Assembly (NCBI GenBank): GCA_024226555.1
Contig: JAAELO010000332.1
Coordinates: 1-62,653, forward strand
DNA: 62,653 bases
Origin: Desulfobacterales bacterium
Lineage (GTDB): Bacteria > Desulfobacterota > Desulfobacteria > Desulfobacterales > JAAELO01
Direction of reading: 5' to 3'
Below the pieces are notes generated by a model, which was not told the DNA's origin, made no database searches, and was given only the letters and a program-made list of their open reading frames with translations. A program made the translations under genes and the position numbers. Numbering within the stretch: the first letter of the stretch is position 1; the number at the start of each line of letters is the position of its first letter. Shown piece by piece: positions 18,051-27,703 of this stretch.

Positions 18051-20591
18051 CTATAATTCATGAATCATGGTTCTACTAATAATCTCATCCTGAACATCCT
18101 TACAAAGCTCAACAAAGAAAGCACTGTAACCGGCAACACGCACAACAAGGTCACGATATTTTTCAGGATGTTTCTGAGCATCAAGAAGAGTATCGTTATC
18201 AAGGTAATTAAACTGCATTTCACCATTACCAAGCATACAAGCTGTTCTGATAAGAGTGATAACTCCGTTTTCACCTTCTGGTGTATCAAGAAGCCCTGCC
18301 ATCAATTTGAAGTTGTGAACCATACCAATGTTCATATTGTCGTTGGACATTTTGGAAATTGACTTGATAATTGCTGTTGGTCCCTTAAAGTCAGCACCCT
18401 GAGTTGGACTAATACCATCTGAAAGTGGCATCCATGCATCACGACCGTTTGCAGAAGCTCCTAAGAGCTGACCAAAAGGAGTGTTGTTTGAAATAGATAG
18501 TGTGCCATGACTAAGTACAGAGTAAAGCGTTTTGAATTTTCTGTGCTCTGTTTCTGTAAAGTTAACAAGATCTGCTGCAATTAGGTCAGCATAATCATCA
18601 TCATTTCCGTATTTAGGTGCTGCAAGGCAATCTGCTTTGATCTGGTCATATCCGACAAATTCAGCTATAAGTGCTTCATTCATCTGTGCAAGTGTATATT
18701 TTTTATCGTCATAAACCAGTTTTTTAATTGCAGCCATTGAATCAACATAAGTTGCAAGACCACTCCATATAACACCTGGTCCGAAGTTGTACATTGCTCC
18801 ACCTGCTGAAACATCTTTTCCTGTTTCCATGCAACCTTCATACATACTCGACATAAGAGGCTTTGGCGCAAGATCTTTATGAACTCTCTGAGAAATTACA
18901 GTACCAACACTTGACCATTTTGTTATCCATTTGATCTGCTCTTTAACAGCAGTTTCGAATTTCTCGTAAGTATCGAAGGAACCGATTTCACCTAAGTCTG
19001 GAGTAACCTGCTTTTTATACCAAACCGGAACACCCTGATTTAGAACAAGTTCAATACAGATTGGCCACTGTGTGTAAGCTGTTGAAGTCCACTGATATAG
19101 ACGACCTGATTTCTGAGGTTCAACACATCCCATAAGACAGTAATCACGAGCATCTTCAATGGAAACGCCCTTTGCCAGCATCATTTTGATGTGGGTATCG
19201 TCAAAGTGAATCGCAGGAAAACCCATTCCGGCGCGTATTACTTCAACAATTTTTTTAAGATATTTCTGAGGAGATTTATTGTGTACACGTGTTGCAAGAG
19301 ATGGCTGGTAAATTTTTACGTGTCTTACTGCATCCATTAAAAGGTATGTCAGATCGTTTGTTGCATCAAGACCATCACGCGTAACACCACCAACACACAT
19401 ATTAACAAATGGCTGGTATCCTGCAAAATATTTAGCACCTTCTTCAGACAAAAGCCACATCATCTCTGACATTTTTACAAGCATACAACCTGAAAGATCA
19501 AATGCTTCATAATCAGTCATTCGACCTGCTTCAAGATCTGCTTTATAAAATGGATACATGTACTGATCCACACGACCAATAGACATACCAGTCTGATTTT
19601 CTTCAACAACAAGAAGAGATTCTATTGTCCATACAGACTGAATAGCCTCCCAGTAAGTTTCTGGTTTATGAGCAGGAACTCTTGCATTTACTGCAGAAAT
19701 CTTTTCAAGCTCTGCTTTTCGCTTTGGATCTGTCTCTTTTGCTGCAAGTTCGCATGCATAATCTGAAAGTCTTTTAGCATAGATCATAACCCCTTCTGTT
19801 GTGTCTATAAGGGATTTATAATAGTATATTTTGTCAATATCATCAGGATTTTCATAATCCAGTTTTTCAAGATGATCTTTTGCTTCCTGCTGAATATCAA
19901 GCATACCCTTTTTCATAAGGATAACATCATAACCAGGGTTTGAATCACCACCACCATTTACAGCATGGTAAGAACAATCTGAAACATAAGACTCACCAGA
20001 CATCTCCCATATACCAGCTTCACGATACTGCTGCTCACAATATTCATCTACAGACTGGCCTTCCCAGAATGGAAAAAGCTCTTCACGCATGACTTTTTTA
20101 TCATCTTCTGAAACATAGAAAGGGTCCTGAGGACGTGTTCCCATAGTATCAAGTTCTTCAGAAACCCAACGCCAGGCAATATCCGGTGAAAATGCTCCAG
20201 CTCTTGGCGCTCCATTTGGCGAACCAACGATAAGTTCATTCTCCTGAATAACAAGCGGAGCAGTTTCACAGCAGTATTTAAAGCACTTACCGCGAAGTAC
20301 TAACTTTGGCATACCAGGGTTTTCTTTTGCAATTTTGGTAATTGCTCGAGCACGGTGAATAGTCAAACTTGGGGTTTGCTTAAGAAAGTTTTCCTTAAGC
20401 TTTACATGACGTTCTGTTGGTCCATCAGGAATACTAATGCCATCTGATGGAATAGTATTTTTATCTGATGATTTCTTTTTTATTATTTCAGCAGAAACAC
20501 CTTCAAAGATCTTTTTTAGCGCCTCACGATCTTTCGGAGTCAGACCTTTTGTTGCTTCTGCAAGTTTATTTGAAAAATTTTGAAGATCCAA
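18051..20591 (-). CDS. cutC: Choline trimethylamine-lyase (glycyl radical enzyme)
   Basis: An 846-aa glycyl radical enzyme that cleaves choline to trimethylamine and acetaldehyde. Counting residues places every known Desulfovibrio CutC active-site position at its published number: Tyr208 and Asp216 ([10 protein letters not shown]), Phe395, Cys489 and Glu491 (MGCVEP), Thr502 (YQWTST) and the radical Gly821 in RVAGYSAFF. This set separates CutC from glycerol, diol and formate lyases. It follows the Cys-less aldehyde dehydrogenase gene and precedes cutD. Confidence 0.98.
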   Translation of the reverse strand: MDLQNFSNKLAEATKGLTPKDREALKKIFEGVSAEIIKKKSSDKNTIPSDGISIPDGPTERHVKLKENFLKQTPSLTIHRARAITKIAKENPGMPKLVLRGKCFKYCCETAPLVIQENELIVGSPNGAPRAGAFSPDIAWRWVSEELDTMGTRPQDPFYVSEDDKKVMREELFPFWEGQSVDEYCEQQYREAGIWEMSGESYVSDCSYHAVNGGGDSNPGYDVILMKKGMLDIQQEAKDHLEKLDYENPDDIDKIYYYKSLIDTTEGVMIYAKRLSDYACELAAKETDPKRKAELEKISAVNARVPAHKPETYWEAIQSVWTIESLLVVEENQTGMSIGRVDQYMYPFYKADLEAGRMTDYEAFDLSGCMLVKMSEMMWLLSEEGAKYFAGYQPFVNMCVGGVTRDGLDATNDLTYLLMDAVRHVKIYQPSLATRVHNKSPQKYLKKIVEVIRAGMGFPAIHFDDTHIKMMLAKGVSIEDARDYCLMGCVEPQKSGRLYQWTSTAYTQWPICIELVLNQGVPVWYKKQVTPDLGEIGSFDTYEKFETAVKEQIKWITKWSSVGTVISQRVHKDLAPKPLMSSMYEGCMETGKDVSAGGAMYNFGPGVIWSGLATYVDSMAAIKKLVYDDKKYTLAQMNEALIAEFVGYDQIKADCLAAPKYGNDDDYADLIAADLVNFTETEHRKFKTLYSVLSHGTLSISNNTPFGQLLGASANGRDAWMPLSDGISPTQGADFKGPTAIIKSISKMSNDNMNIGMVHNFKLMAGLLDTPEGENGVITLIRTACMLGNGEMQFNYLDNDTLLDAQKHPEKYRDLVVRVAGYSAFFVELCKDVQDEIISRTMIHEL

Positions 20592-20637
20592 ACTTATTTC
20601 CTCCCTATTAACTGATAAACTTCAATCATATCTTGCT

Positions 20638-20763
20638 GCGAGCCTCAAATAATTGCTTTTTGACCGAACTACTGCGTTTTTCTGAAAAATAGACTTTAAA
20701 GCGTAGGCTATTTTTTTTCATGCCTTGTATTTCAATCAAAACTCTAATCATTTACAGGCTCCC
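20638..20763 (-). repeat. RepA repeat, copy 7 (diverged ends)
   Basis: About 126 bp between the Cys-less dehydrogenase gene and cutC. Ends have drifted to GAGCCTCAAATAATTG and ACAGGCTCCC, but the interior (TTTTGACCGAACTAC, TGCCTTGTATTTCAATC) is clearly RepA. On the minus strand it abuts the stop codon of the upstream gene (TAG running into GGGAGCC). Confidence 0.75.
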
Positions 20764-22253
20764 TATTTATCCATTGCCTGGATAACTTCATTTAAGATAC
20801 TTTGTATTGTTTGTATGTTACCTATATTTTCATCTTCCTTCTGAAATTTACTTTCCAGGGAAGGTTTCTTTTTTTCTTTAATTTCGCCTCTGATAGAATC
20901 AAAGTTTCTTACACCATACCCAATTTTACGGATATAAATCAGATTCATAGGAGAGACATTATCAGATGTTATTCCATCTCCAGCTGATCCACTTCCAAGT
21001 GTCATAGAAGGGAAAAGATTGGTTGTTGCACCGATTCCACCAAGGGTTGCAGGTGTATTTACAAGCATTCTTCCCACAGGTTTTTTCAGGGCAAACAGAC
21101 GAATAACTTCCTGATCATTTGAGTGTATTACAAGGGTATGTCCGTTTCTTTTACTTAGAAGTAATTCAATACATTTTTCACATGCATCCATCCAGTCATC
21201 TTCAACATAATATGTCAAAACCGGACATAACATCTCCTTTGAATAAGGATCATTTTCAGAAACGTATTTCCTTTCAACCAGTAAAACAGATGTATTTTCC
21301 GGTACAGAAAACCCTGCTCTTTGAGCTAACGTTATGGCCGCAACCCCAACACACTCAGATTTTGACTTTCCGTCAGAAAAAAAATGTGATGCTAATTTAA
21401 CAGACTCATTTTCAGACATGAAATATGCACCATTTTCTAGTAATTCCTGTCTTACTTTATCTGCAATTGGTCCATCAACAACAATGGATTGTTCTGCTGA
21501 TGGAACAATTCCATTATCAAAGGTTTTGCTATTTATAATATCTTTCACTGCCTGCTTGATATCAGCTGTTCGTTCAATAAAAGCCGGCCCGTTTCCGGTT
21601 CCACCGTATATAACTGGTTTTCCGGATTTATAAGCAGCTTTTAGTAAATTCGAAACTCCTGTATTCATAATCAGGGATGTTGCATAATGACCCATCAATT
21701 CACAGGTTCCGCTTTTAGTAACAGTATTTAAATACGCAAGACTACCCTCAGGTAAACCTTTCGATTCCGCTACCTCTTTCATGATATCAAGTACTTTGGT
21801 GATAGTATTTTTTGCTCTTGGATGTGGTGAAAAAATTATGGAATTACCCGATTTTATTGAAATCAGGGTTTTATATATAGTTGTTGAAACCGGACTTGTA
21901 GCTGGACATAATGCAACGATAACACCTACAGGCACACCGATATCCATCATTTTATTCTGCTTATCTTCACTAATAATGCCTACACAACGCATACCTCTTA
22001 ACTGTTTGCGGGCATAACCACATACGAATTGATTCTTTAAGCATTTATCCTGCTGTTTGCCATAATCAGTTTCCTCATTAGACATAACAGCAAGTGTCTG
22101 GATATGTTTTTCAACAGAATCAGCCATGCTCTCAACAATCTCATCCAGTTTCTCCTGGGAAAATGTTGCGAGTTTTTTCTGTGATTCAAAGGCATTTTCG
22201 GCCAGAATCCGGGCTTCCTGAATGGAGAGCAAATCGTTATCAACAATAGTCAT
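20763..22253 (-). CDS. Catalytically impaired aldehyde dehydrogenase homologue of the cut locus
   Basis: A 496-aa relative of EutE with the same N-terminus ([17 protein letters not shown]) and fold. The active-site segment reads FDNGIVPSAEQ where the working paralogues read [11 protein letters not shown], so Pro replaces the nucleophilic Cys and the CoA-acylating reaction should be impossible. It is otherwise full length and has a long C-terminal tail ending in IQTIQSILNEVIQAM, a typical encapsulation helix. A structural or scaffolding role, perhaps tying CutC to the shell, is an inference. It lies between the first shell genes and cutC. Confidence 0.88.
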   Translation of the reverse strand: MTIVDNDLLSIQEARILAENAFESQKKLATFSQEKLDEIVESMADSVEKHIQTLAVMSNEETDYGKQQDKCLKNQFVCGYARKQLRGMRCVGIISEDKQNKMMDIGVPVGVIVALCPATSPVSTTIYKTLISIKSGNSIIFSPHPRAKNTITKVLDIMKEVAESKGLPEGSLAYLNTVTKSGTCELMGHYATSLIMNTGVSNLLKAAYKSGKPVIYGGTGNGPAFIERTADIKQAVKDIINSKTFDNGIVPSAEQSIVVDGPIADKVRQELLENGAYFMSENESVKLASHFFSDGKSKSECVGVAAITLAQRAGFSVPENTSVLLVERKYVSENDPYSKEMLCPVLTYYVEDDWMDACEKCIELLLSKRNGHTLVIHSNDQEVIRLFALKKPVGRMLVNTPATLGGIGATTNLFPSMTLGSGSAGDGITSDNVSPMNLIYIRKIGYGVRNFDSIRGEIKEKKKPSLESKFQKEDENIGNIQTIQSILNEVIQAMDK

Positions 22254-22314
22254 TTATGCTTCTCCTCTCCTTTGCATTATAGTAGCTTTCACTATTTAAT
22301 ATCTCTTATTGTTG

Positions 22315-22443
22315 TGAATCTCTAATAACTGCCTTTTGACCAAACTACATCGTTATTACGAAAAAAGAACTGTAGTAAAATCGGCTCGTTATTTTTTCTA
22401 ATGCCTTGTATTTCAATCAAAATTCTAATTATTAGAGTTTCCC
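22315..22443 (-). repeat. RepA repeat, copy 8 (full length)
   Basis: A 129-bp copy. On the minus strand its first 19 bases overlap the end of the shell gene at 22425 and supply that protein's last residues and stop codon. Flanks are TGTT and TGTG, a 3 of 4 match. Confidence 0.88.
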
Positions 22444-22745
22444 TGTGGCAATAACTTATTAAGATCATATCGTCCGGTGATCTTAGCTAAATCCACATGT
22501 GGTGTTGGTATCACAACAGAGCTATGTACTTCAGCACCCATATCTTCAACTGCTTTTACTCCAGCTTCTACAGCTGCCTGACATGCTCCAACATCTCCCT
22601 GAATCAATACAGAAATATATCCTGAAGCTGTGTTTTCATAACCTGTTAATTCTACATCTGCTGTTTTCAGCATTGCATCTGCAGCTTCAAGTACAAAAAC
22701 TATCCCAAATGTTTCTATTAATCCCAGTGCTCTTGCTTTGGTCAT
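22425..22745 (-). CDS. Hexameric BMC shell protein of the cut locus
   Basis: A 106-aa single-BMC-domain protein (ALGLIETFGIVFVLEAADAMLKTA, then QGDVGACQAAVEAG). The pore region YENTASGYISV differs from EutM, so it probably has different permeability. The final residues GNSNN and the TAG stop are encoded inside a RepA repeat, so the original C-terminus has been replaced. It overlaps no other gene and starts 17 bases after the first shell gene. Confidence 0.9.
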   Translation of the reverse strand: MTKARALGLIETFGIVFVLEAADAMLKTADVELTGYENTASGYISVLIQGDVGACQAAVEAGVKAVEDMGAEVHSSVVIPTPHVDLAKITGRYDLNKLLPQGNSNN

Positions 22746-22762
22746 TTACATTTCTCCTAAGC

Positions 22763-23062
22763 TTACTCAACATCTACATCGTGAACAGAAACAATATCAC
22801 CAACACCTTTAATTGGTCGTGGCATAACGTTCTGTGCAGTCAATGTACCTATTTCAGCTGCTGCTTCTGCGCCTGCTTCTACAGCAGCCTTAACAGCACC
22901 TACATCACCTTTAATCATTACAGCTACAAGAGTAGATCCAATATTTTCGTATGATATCAACTCAACATTTGCTGCTTTCAACATTTTGTCCGCTGCATAA
23001 AGTGCAGGAACCATCCCCAATGTCTCAATGAGTCCTAATGCTTCTTCTCCATAATAACGCAT
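22763..23062 (-). CDS. Hexameric BMC shell protein, first gene of the cut operon
   Basis: A 99-aa single-BMC-domain shell protein ([38 protein letters not shown]) with a short acidic tail. AAGGGA precedes the ATG. It is the promoter-proximal gene of the cut operon. A promoter with MerR-type spacing lies about 60 bases upstream. Confidence 0.92.
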   Translation of the reverse strand: MRYYGEEALGLIETLGMVPALYAADKMLKAANVELISYENIGSTLVAVMIKGDVGAVKAAVEAGAEAAAEIGTLTAQNVMPRPIKGVGDIVSVHDVDVE

Positions 23063-23122
23063 TAAAATCCCTTTCTTAGCTTCAGTTCTTTTATGTTTAA
23101 TTTTAGCCCTTTAACTATCCAC

Positions 23123-23154
23123 ACCCTAACCCTTTCCCTAAGGGGGAAAGTCAA
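23123..23154 (-). promoter_or_regulatory. Probable MerR-type promoter/operator of the cut operon
   Basis: On the minus strand a TTGACT -35 (23149-23154) is followed by a long 19-20 base spacer holding CCCCCTTAGGG and then a weak -10 (TTAGGG, or TAGGGT one base on). Long spacers around a palindrome are the mark of MerR-activated promoters. The same TTGACYTTCCCC-TTAGGG block precedes the transporter gene, and a MerR gene is nearby. Confidence 0.65.
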
Positions 23155-23922
23155 TATATTTTTTAAAAATAAATATTGACTCAGCCGTATCTGCCTGCAT
23201 TTACTGCCTATTGACTTGCTTTTATTTTTTTTAATTAGTAATTTTATAAATTGATTTTTCTTAAAATGTGAATTTTTAATATTTTTTTTGATCTAAATTA
23301 GCAATCAGAAAAAACATTTAAAATATCAATGGGTTTGGCTCATTTATTTTTAAAAAATACTGATCCGGAGAAATTAATAGAAAGGCTTAATTAGTAAGAA
23401 TTACCTGCATATGTGAATTCCATTAAAATACTGAGGATAAAAGCCCTGAAACTCACGTTTGTATGATTGGTTTTGCATTTTATATAATCTTTAAGAAATA
23501 AAAGGCTTTAATTTTATTTCATCATCCGATTTTATAATCAAATCCAGAGGTTTTTGCTTTTAATATCTATTTGTGACAGCCTTGGTAGTTTGGATTGTTT
23601 TATTTCAAAATCTGAGTCGGGAATTCATAGGGTTTATGCTTTATTATTAATTTGTGCCCAATGATTTTTTATCTTCATTTTAAAAATTTACAGCAATCTA
23701 CAATTGGTTGTCCCTAAAAGATAAACCCTTTAATTTTCTTTGCTTTTCTGAGATTATTTTACAATGGCTTTTTATAAAATATGAGTCAGGAACCTATATT
23801 CTTTATATAAGAAAATATTAAAGTAGCATTTTTGTGATGGCTTTTAATAAATAATCAGAAAGCTGCATGCATATGATAATAATCAGTGGGAGGAAATTTT
23901 TTCTAAATCCTGAATTGTTACC
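23155..23922. other. Intergenic region between transporter and cut operon
   Basis: About 770 bp with no supported ORF. Beside the promoter, AGTCAATAT and ATATTGACT (23149-23180) form a separate inverted repeat that may be part of the regulator site. The remainder is AT-rich, with scattered fragments but no recognised gene, RNA or element. Confidence 0.4.
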
Positions 23923-23960
23923 TAAAAAAAAGCCCCCACTTCAAATTCAAGCGGAGGCTA
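23923..23960 (-). terminator. Rho-independent terminator of the transporter gene
   Basis: On the minus strand AGCCTCCGCTT pairs with AAGTGGGGGCT across a short loop and is followed directly by TTTTTTTT. It lies about 33 bases after the transporter stop codon. Confidence 0.88.
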
Positions 23961-23992
23961 TTTATTACTAAACTATAAAATCGTTACATCTA

Positions 23993-25315
23993 TCAATCTT
24001 TAATGTATTGATTAATTGTATCGGCACCTTCTTCAGAAGCTCTGTAATAAACTCTTAATTCATTATTTGAGTCCATATCAAACTTTGTTTCTTCAAGAAG
24101 TCCGTTTGCTTCTGCAGTCAGAATAGCAGAAATCACAGACTCCTTATTAAATGCACTATATTCAAAGTAATCTTCACCCAGAAAATTCATAACATCATCC
24201 ACTGATGCTTCTCCAACAGTAGTAAAATGTTTTAGAATTGAATAGTTGAGTGGCTTTAACTTCTTACGACTCTTTTTAAGATATTCCAGAGGGTTAATTG
24301 CAATTATAAATATACCCACAACCATTATAATTGCTCCAAACCACTCTATTGGTTTGAGAGTTAGTGTATCCATCTGAAATATTACAACTACTACTAACCA
24401 GTAGCAGAATGGAACCCAGAATGAAAAGGTACCATTACATGACATACCAAGAGCAGCACCACACATACTATTACCTTTGTACCAGAACATAAAAGAAAGG
24501 TAAGCACAAAGACCACTTATTGCAAAAAAGATCATTGAAGAATCTGTAAAAGCTTTACTCACAAAATCAACAGTATCTATAGTTCCTGACATATAACCCA
24601 AAATCGGAATAAGAATAATAATATTAGTAAGACCAGAAGTTACCTGACGAATTGTTATTCCAATTTCAGAATCGATCATTGATGTACCATAACCACAAAC
24701 ACAACCTTCAAAACCCCATGCAAGAGCAGCAATAAAAGCAAAGAGAATACCAATAACCATACCTTCAGGAACTTCTCCTGTAAGGTTGACTGTTCCGATC
24801 AAAAAGCTTGCAGATACACATATTGCAATACCAAGTATCATACGTGGACTAAGTTCCTGCTTGAACCATATTCTACCAAGAATTGCACCAACGGCAGGAC
24901 AAAGAGCACTAATTGGTCCGGCAATAGGGCCAGCTTTCGTAAGACCAATAACAAATGCTGTAGATGCAATAGGACCACCAATAACTGCAGCAGCAGCCAT
25001 TACCATACCAGGCTTGGTCTTAATACACTTGAAGAAGTCGCCGACTTTGCCCCTTAGTGTTCCAGATCCTAAAGCCCATCCAGCACTTGAAAGATCATTT
25101 ATAGCCGCTCCAAGGGCCGCTAAAAAATAAGTAGTTACAAAACCAGATAATCCAAATTCTTTGTCATACCAGGTTGCCCAAGCACCTTTAGACATCCCCA
25201 CATATAAAAATGCACAATATAAACCGTACAAAAGACCTGAAAGTAAGGCAATTTTTATACCTTTAGACTTAAAGTCTGAAGACAGTTTCATCTTAGCAGC
25301 CAATGCTTTATCCAT
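23993..25315 (-). CDS. DMT/EamA-type transporter with C-terminal winged-helix-like domain (probable choline uptake)
   Basis: A 440-aa protein. About ten membrane segments lie between residues 20 and 355 (KAGPIAGPISALCPAVGAILG and PIEWFGAIIMVVGIFIIAINP are typical EamA repeat ends). A soluble tail of about 80 residues (LNYSILKHFTTVGEASVDDVMNFLG) looks like a winged helix. The start at 25315 is chosen because GAGAGGA lies upstream; an in-frame ATG at 25414 would run across the promoter. Choline is the inferred substrate from context, since known cut loci encode small multidrug-type choline transporters of the same superfamily. Confidence 0.7.
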   Translation of the reverse strand: MDKALAAKMKLSSDFKSKGIKIALLSGLLYGLYCAFLYVGMSKGAWATWYDKEFGLSGFVTTYFLAALGAAINDLSSAGWALGSGTLRGKVGDFFKCIKTKPGMVMAAAAVIGGPIASTAFVIGLTKAGPIAGPISALCPAVGAILGRIWFKQELSPRMILGIAICVSASFLIGTVNLTGEVPEGMVIGILFAFIAALAWGFEGCVCGYGTSMIDSEIGITIRQVTSGLTNIIILIPILGYMSGTIDTVDFVSKAFTDSSMIFFAISGLCAYLSFMFWYKGNSMCGAALGMSCNGTFSFWVPFCYWLVVVVIFQMDTLTLKPIEWFGAIIMVVGIFIIAINPLEYLKKSRKKLKPLNYSILKHFTTVGEASVDDVMNFLGEDYFEYSAFNKESVISAILTAEANGLLEETKFDMDSNNELRVYYRASEEGADTINQYIKD

Positions 25316-25383
25316 AATAAAACTTTTCCTCTCTTTTACTAAATTATTGAAAACCTCATTAATTAATTTTTTTCCCTTTTTGG

Positions 25384-25414
25384 AATATATCTTTGCCCCT
25401 AAGGGGAAGGTCAA
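25384..25414 (-). promoter_or_regulatory. MerR-type promoter/operator of the transporter gene
   Basis: On the minus strand TTGACC (25409-25414) and TATATT (25384-25389) are separated by exactly 19 bases that contain the perfect palindrome CCCCTTAGGGG. A 19-base spacer with a central palindrome is the classical target of MerR activators, which twist the DNA to realign -35 and -10. The MerR gene starts about 240 bp away, divergently. The start codon is about 70 bases downstream. Confidence 0.8.
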
Positions 25415-25540
25415 TGCAATATTATTAAAAAATGTGAGCTATTTCATATTTTTACTTTTCTTTCCTATTACAATATCATTTTGTTTGCCTATTTGAGAGC
25501 AGTCAGCATAGAATCAGAAATTAACTGTATCTTTTTTTTA

Positions 25541-25569
25541 TTGACTCGGATTTTTTTTATGACTACATT
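25541..25569 (+). promoter_or_regulatory. Probable promoter of the MerR gene
   Basis: TTGACT (25541-25546), a 17-base spacer and TACATT (25564-25569), about 80 bases before the regulator's start codon. Normal spacing suggests regulator synthesis that does not depend on the regulator. Confidence 0.5.
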
Positions 25570-25650
25570 TTTATTAATTATTACTATATAATAGATAAAA
25601 GATTTCCTGAAATATTATTAAAGATTTCAATTTTATGGCAAAAGGTAATT

Positions 25651-26472
25651 ATGAAGTATAAAGACAGATATTCCATTGGTGAAGTTAGTAAGATTTGCAA
25701 CATTTCGAAAAAGGCACTTCGATACTATGACAAAATTGGTCTGATCAACTCTGAAAGAACAAGCAATAACAATTACAGATATTATTCCAATGAATCCTTA
25801 CTGGCTGTACCGGTTATAAAATATTATAAACAGATGGGTTTTAAACTTGATGAGATGCGTGGATTCATCGAGGGTAATGCCTATAGTGCAATAAAAAGAT
25901 CTTTTACCACCAAAATTGACGAGCTAAAAAAAATTCAGGAAGAGACTCGTCGGATGTATGTCTCTGTTAAAGACTGGCACGATTTAATTGTAGAAGCTGA
26001 AATGGTTATTGAAAATAACATCCAGGAAGTTGCTGTCAAATACATTGAATCTTCGGATTATCTCTTCCAGAATCAAACATTCAATAATATTATGGAATCA
26101 ATTATTAATATAGAATTCACAAATTACGTTGAAAAAGTAGATAATGAAATAACAGGTCCTGTCCTAATAAATTTCTCTTCCGTACAAGATCGAATTGAAA
26201 ATAAAACTCAAAATGTCATCATCATGCAGAAAACCTTAAAAGAGTGCAAAGATGATGAAAAAATGATATTTGGGGGACAGATGATGATTTCCTGCTACCA
26301 TATTGGTCCCCATGAAACAATCGATGAAACATACAGAAAAATAAAAAACTGGGCTATCAATCACAACTATAAAACCGGTGATGAATCTTTTGAAAGATAT
26401 GTTACTGATTACTGGACAACAAGATCCACTTCACAATTTGTTACAGAAGTTATGATGACTGTTTCAAGGTAG
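25651..26472 (+). CDS. MerR-family transcriptional activator with GyrI-like effector domain
   Basis: A 273-aa protein. Residues 6-75 are a MerR winged helix (YSIGEVSKICNISKKALRYYDKIGLI, then YKQMGFKLDEM). A dimerisation coiled coil follows (about 85-125) and a C-terminal GyrI/BmrR-type ligand pocket (GPHETIDETYRKIKNWA). Proteins of this type sense small organic cations and drugs, so a quaternary amine such as choline is a plausible effector. It is divergent from the transporter gene. Two MerR-type promoters with matching palindromes support control of transporter and cut operon. Confidence 0.85.
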   Translation: MKYKDRYSIGEVSKICNISKKALRYYDKIGLINSERTSNNNYRYYSNESLLAVPVIKYYKQMGFKLDEMRGFIEGNAYSAIKRSFTTKIDELKKIQEETRRMYVSVKDWHDLIVEAEMVIENNIQEVAVKYIESSDYLFQNQTFNNIMESIINIEFTNYVEKVDNEITGPVLINFSSVQDRIENKTQNVIIMQKTLKECKDDEKMIFGGQMMISCYHIGPHETIDETYRKIKNWAINHNYKTGDESFERYVTDYWTTRSTSQFVTEVMMTVSR

Positions 26473-26505
26473 TTTTGAAAAGTCTGATAATTATAGATAT
26501 AAACC

Positions 26506-27339
26506 TTACAAACAACAGAAATTACGTTCCATCCAATTTATACCAAATTTGTTTAAATTTTTTGCATTAAACAAATGACATTCGGCCATTCCAACTTTAC
26601 CTTGAACCCCGTTGCCTTTTTCAATATATTCATCAACAATGTTTTTAAAATAATCTTCAGACCATGGGACAATCCCGTTTATAAAATCATATTCCTCAAA
26701 ATCTTTCCATACTCTGTTACCGTTTTGGATAATTGGCATTTTATAATGAACAATTTTTTTATTTGGAATATCTGCAAGGTTTTCCGCAAAATGAAGGAGT
26801 GTCACGTTTCCAGTTGGAGATCCAAGGAGCAATACTTTTCCTCCAACTTCACATAATTTTTCAAGAGGAGAACCTGATCCTTCACGATATTGCCACTGTT
26901 GATCATTTAAAACAGACTGTGCCATTTTTCCCACAGCAGCATATCCTAGTGGATGCCGGCTGCGAATGCTCCCGGGATAAGTACGAAGGTATTCAGGCAG
27001 AATTCCCATTACCTTTCTATCTGAGCGTGAGTACTCTGGATCAAAAGAAGTACTATTATAAAATGCCCGGCGCTTTTTTTCAGGCAAATTGTCAATATTA
27101 TCCTGAAAAGAAGCACCAGAAATATTATAAGGATTATCTTCCCATCCTACCAACATCATCAATGTACCACTTGAAGTTAAAACCTCTAGTAAAGCTTCAA
27201 TTATAGTTTGCGGTCCTCCTTCGATATTACCAATTCTTTTTACCGAAGCATGCAGCATTACAGTTTGACCTTCTGATAAACCAAGTTCTATTAATTCGTT
27301 TACCAATTGATTTTTAGTAATTTTCAAAATATTATTCAT
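26506..27339 (-). CDS. AAC(3)-family aminoglycoside N-acetyltransferase-like protein
   Basis: A 277-aa acetyl-CoA-dependent acetyltransferase of the AAC(3) family. MLHASVKRIGNIEGGPQTIIEALLE is the conserved N-terminal segment, RSRHPLGYAAVG the substrate/CoA region, and LLLGSPTGNVTLLHFAE carries the conserved His of the catalytic site. Many members act on compounds other than clinical aminoglycosides, so resistance is not assured. It converges on the MerR gene and has no operon partner. Confidence 0.8.
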   Translation of the reverse strand: MNNILKITKNQLVNELIELGLSEGQTVMLHASVKRIGNIEGGPQTIIEALLEVLTSSGTLMMLVGWEDNPYNISGASFQDNIDNLPEKKRRAFYNSTSFDPEYSRSDRKVMGILPEYLRTYPGSIRSRHPLGYAAVGKMAQSVLNDQQWQYREGSGSPLEKLCEVGGKVLLLGSPTGNVTLLHFAENLADIPNKKIVHYKMPIIQNGNRVWKDFEEYDFINGIVPWSEDYFKNIVDEYIEKGNGVQGKVGMAECHLFNAKNLNKFGINWMERNFCCL

Positions 27340-27356
27340 ATTCTACCTCAATAAGA

Positions 27357-27497
27357 TCATAAACTTGTCAGGTTTTTAAAATTTTTGTCAAGAAAACTAC
27401 CCTCAATATTATTTGCCATTTCAATAAAACGATTTGAAGGAACTGAAAATGCTACCATGTCTTCAGGAATGAAGTTCCTGCACATGATATCAAACAT
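27357..27497 (-). pseudogene. C-terminal remnant of a DUF169-like protein
   Basis: Forty-six codons remain (MCRNFIPEDMVAFSVPSNRF, then NNIEGSFL), resembling the C-terminus of DUF169 proteins. An in-frame stop immediately upstream shows that the rest of the gene is missing. Recognition is from memory of the family and is tentative. Confidence 0.4.
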
Positions 27498-27703
27498 CTT
27501 TTACCTGTTCTGAATTCATTACTTTCTTCTTTTTACCTGTTTCAAATCCTGATATTAATCATCAGGCTTAACGATTTGATTATTCAATAATATATGGCCG
27601 GGAAAAAAGATTGTAGAAATCGGACAAATGGAAAATATAGAATATTTGGTTTTGAATTCTAATACACAGGAAAATCTTAACAAAAATTGTATGCGGTCAA
27701 ATG

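Noticed and set aside
23330-23480. Possible group II intron or transposase remnant between cut operon and transporter
   Set aside because: A short stretch (AAACTCACGTTTGTATG) is suggestive, but no domain V fold or reverse transcriptase fragment can be read.
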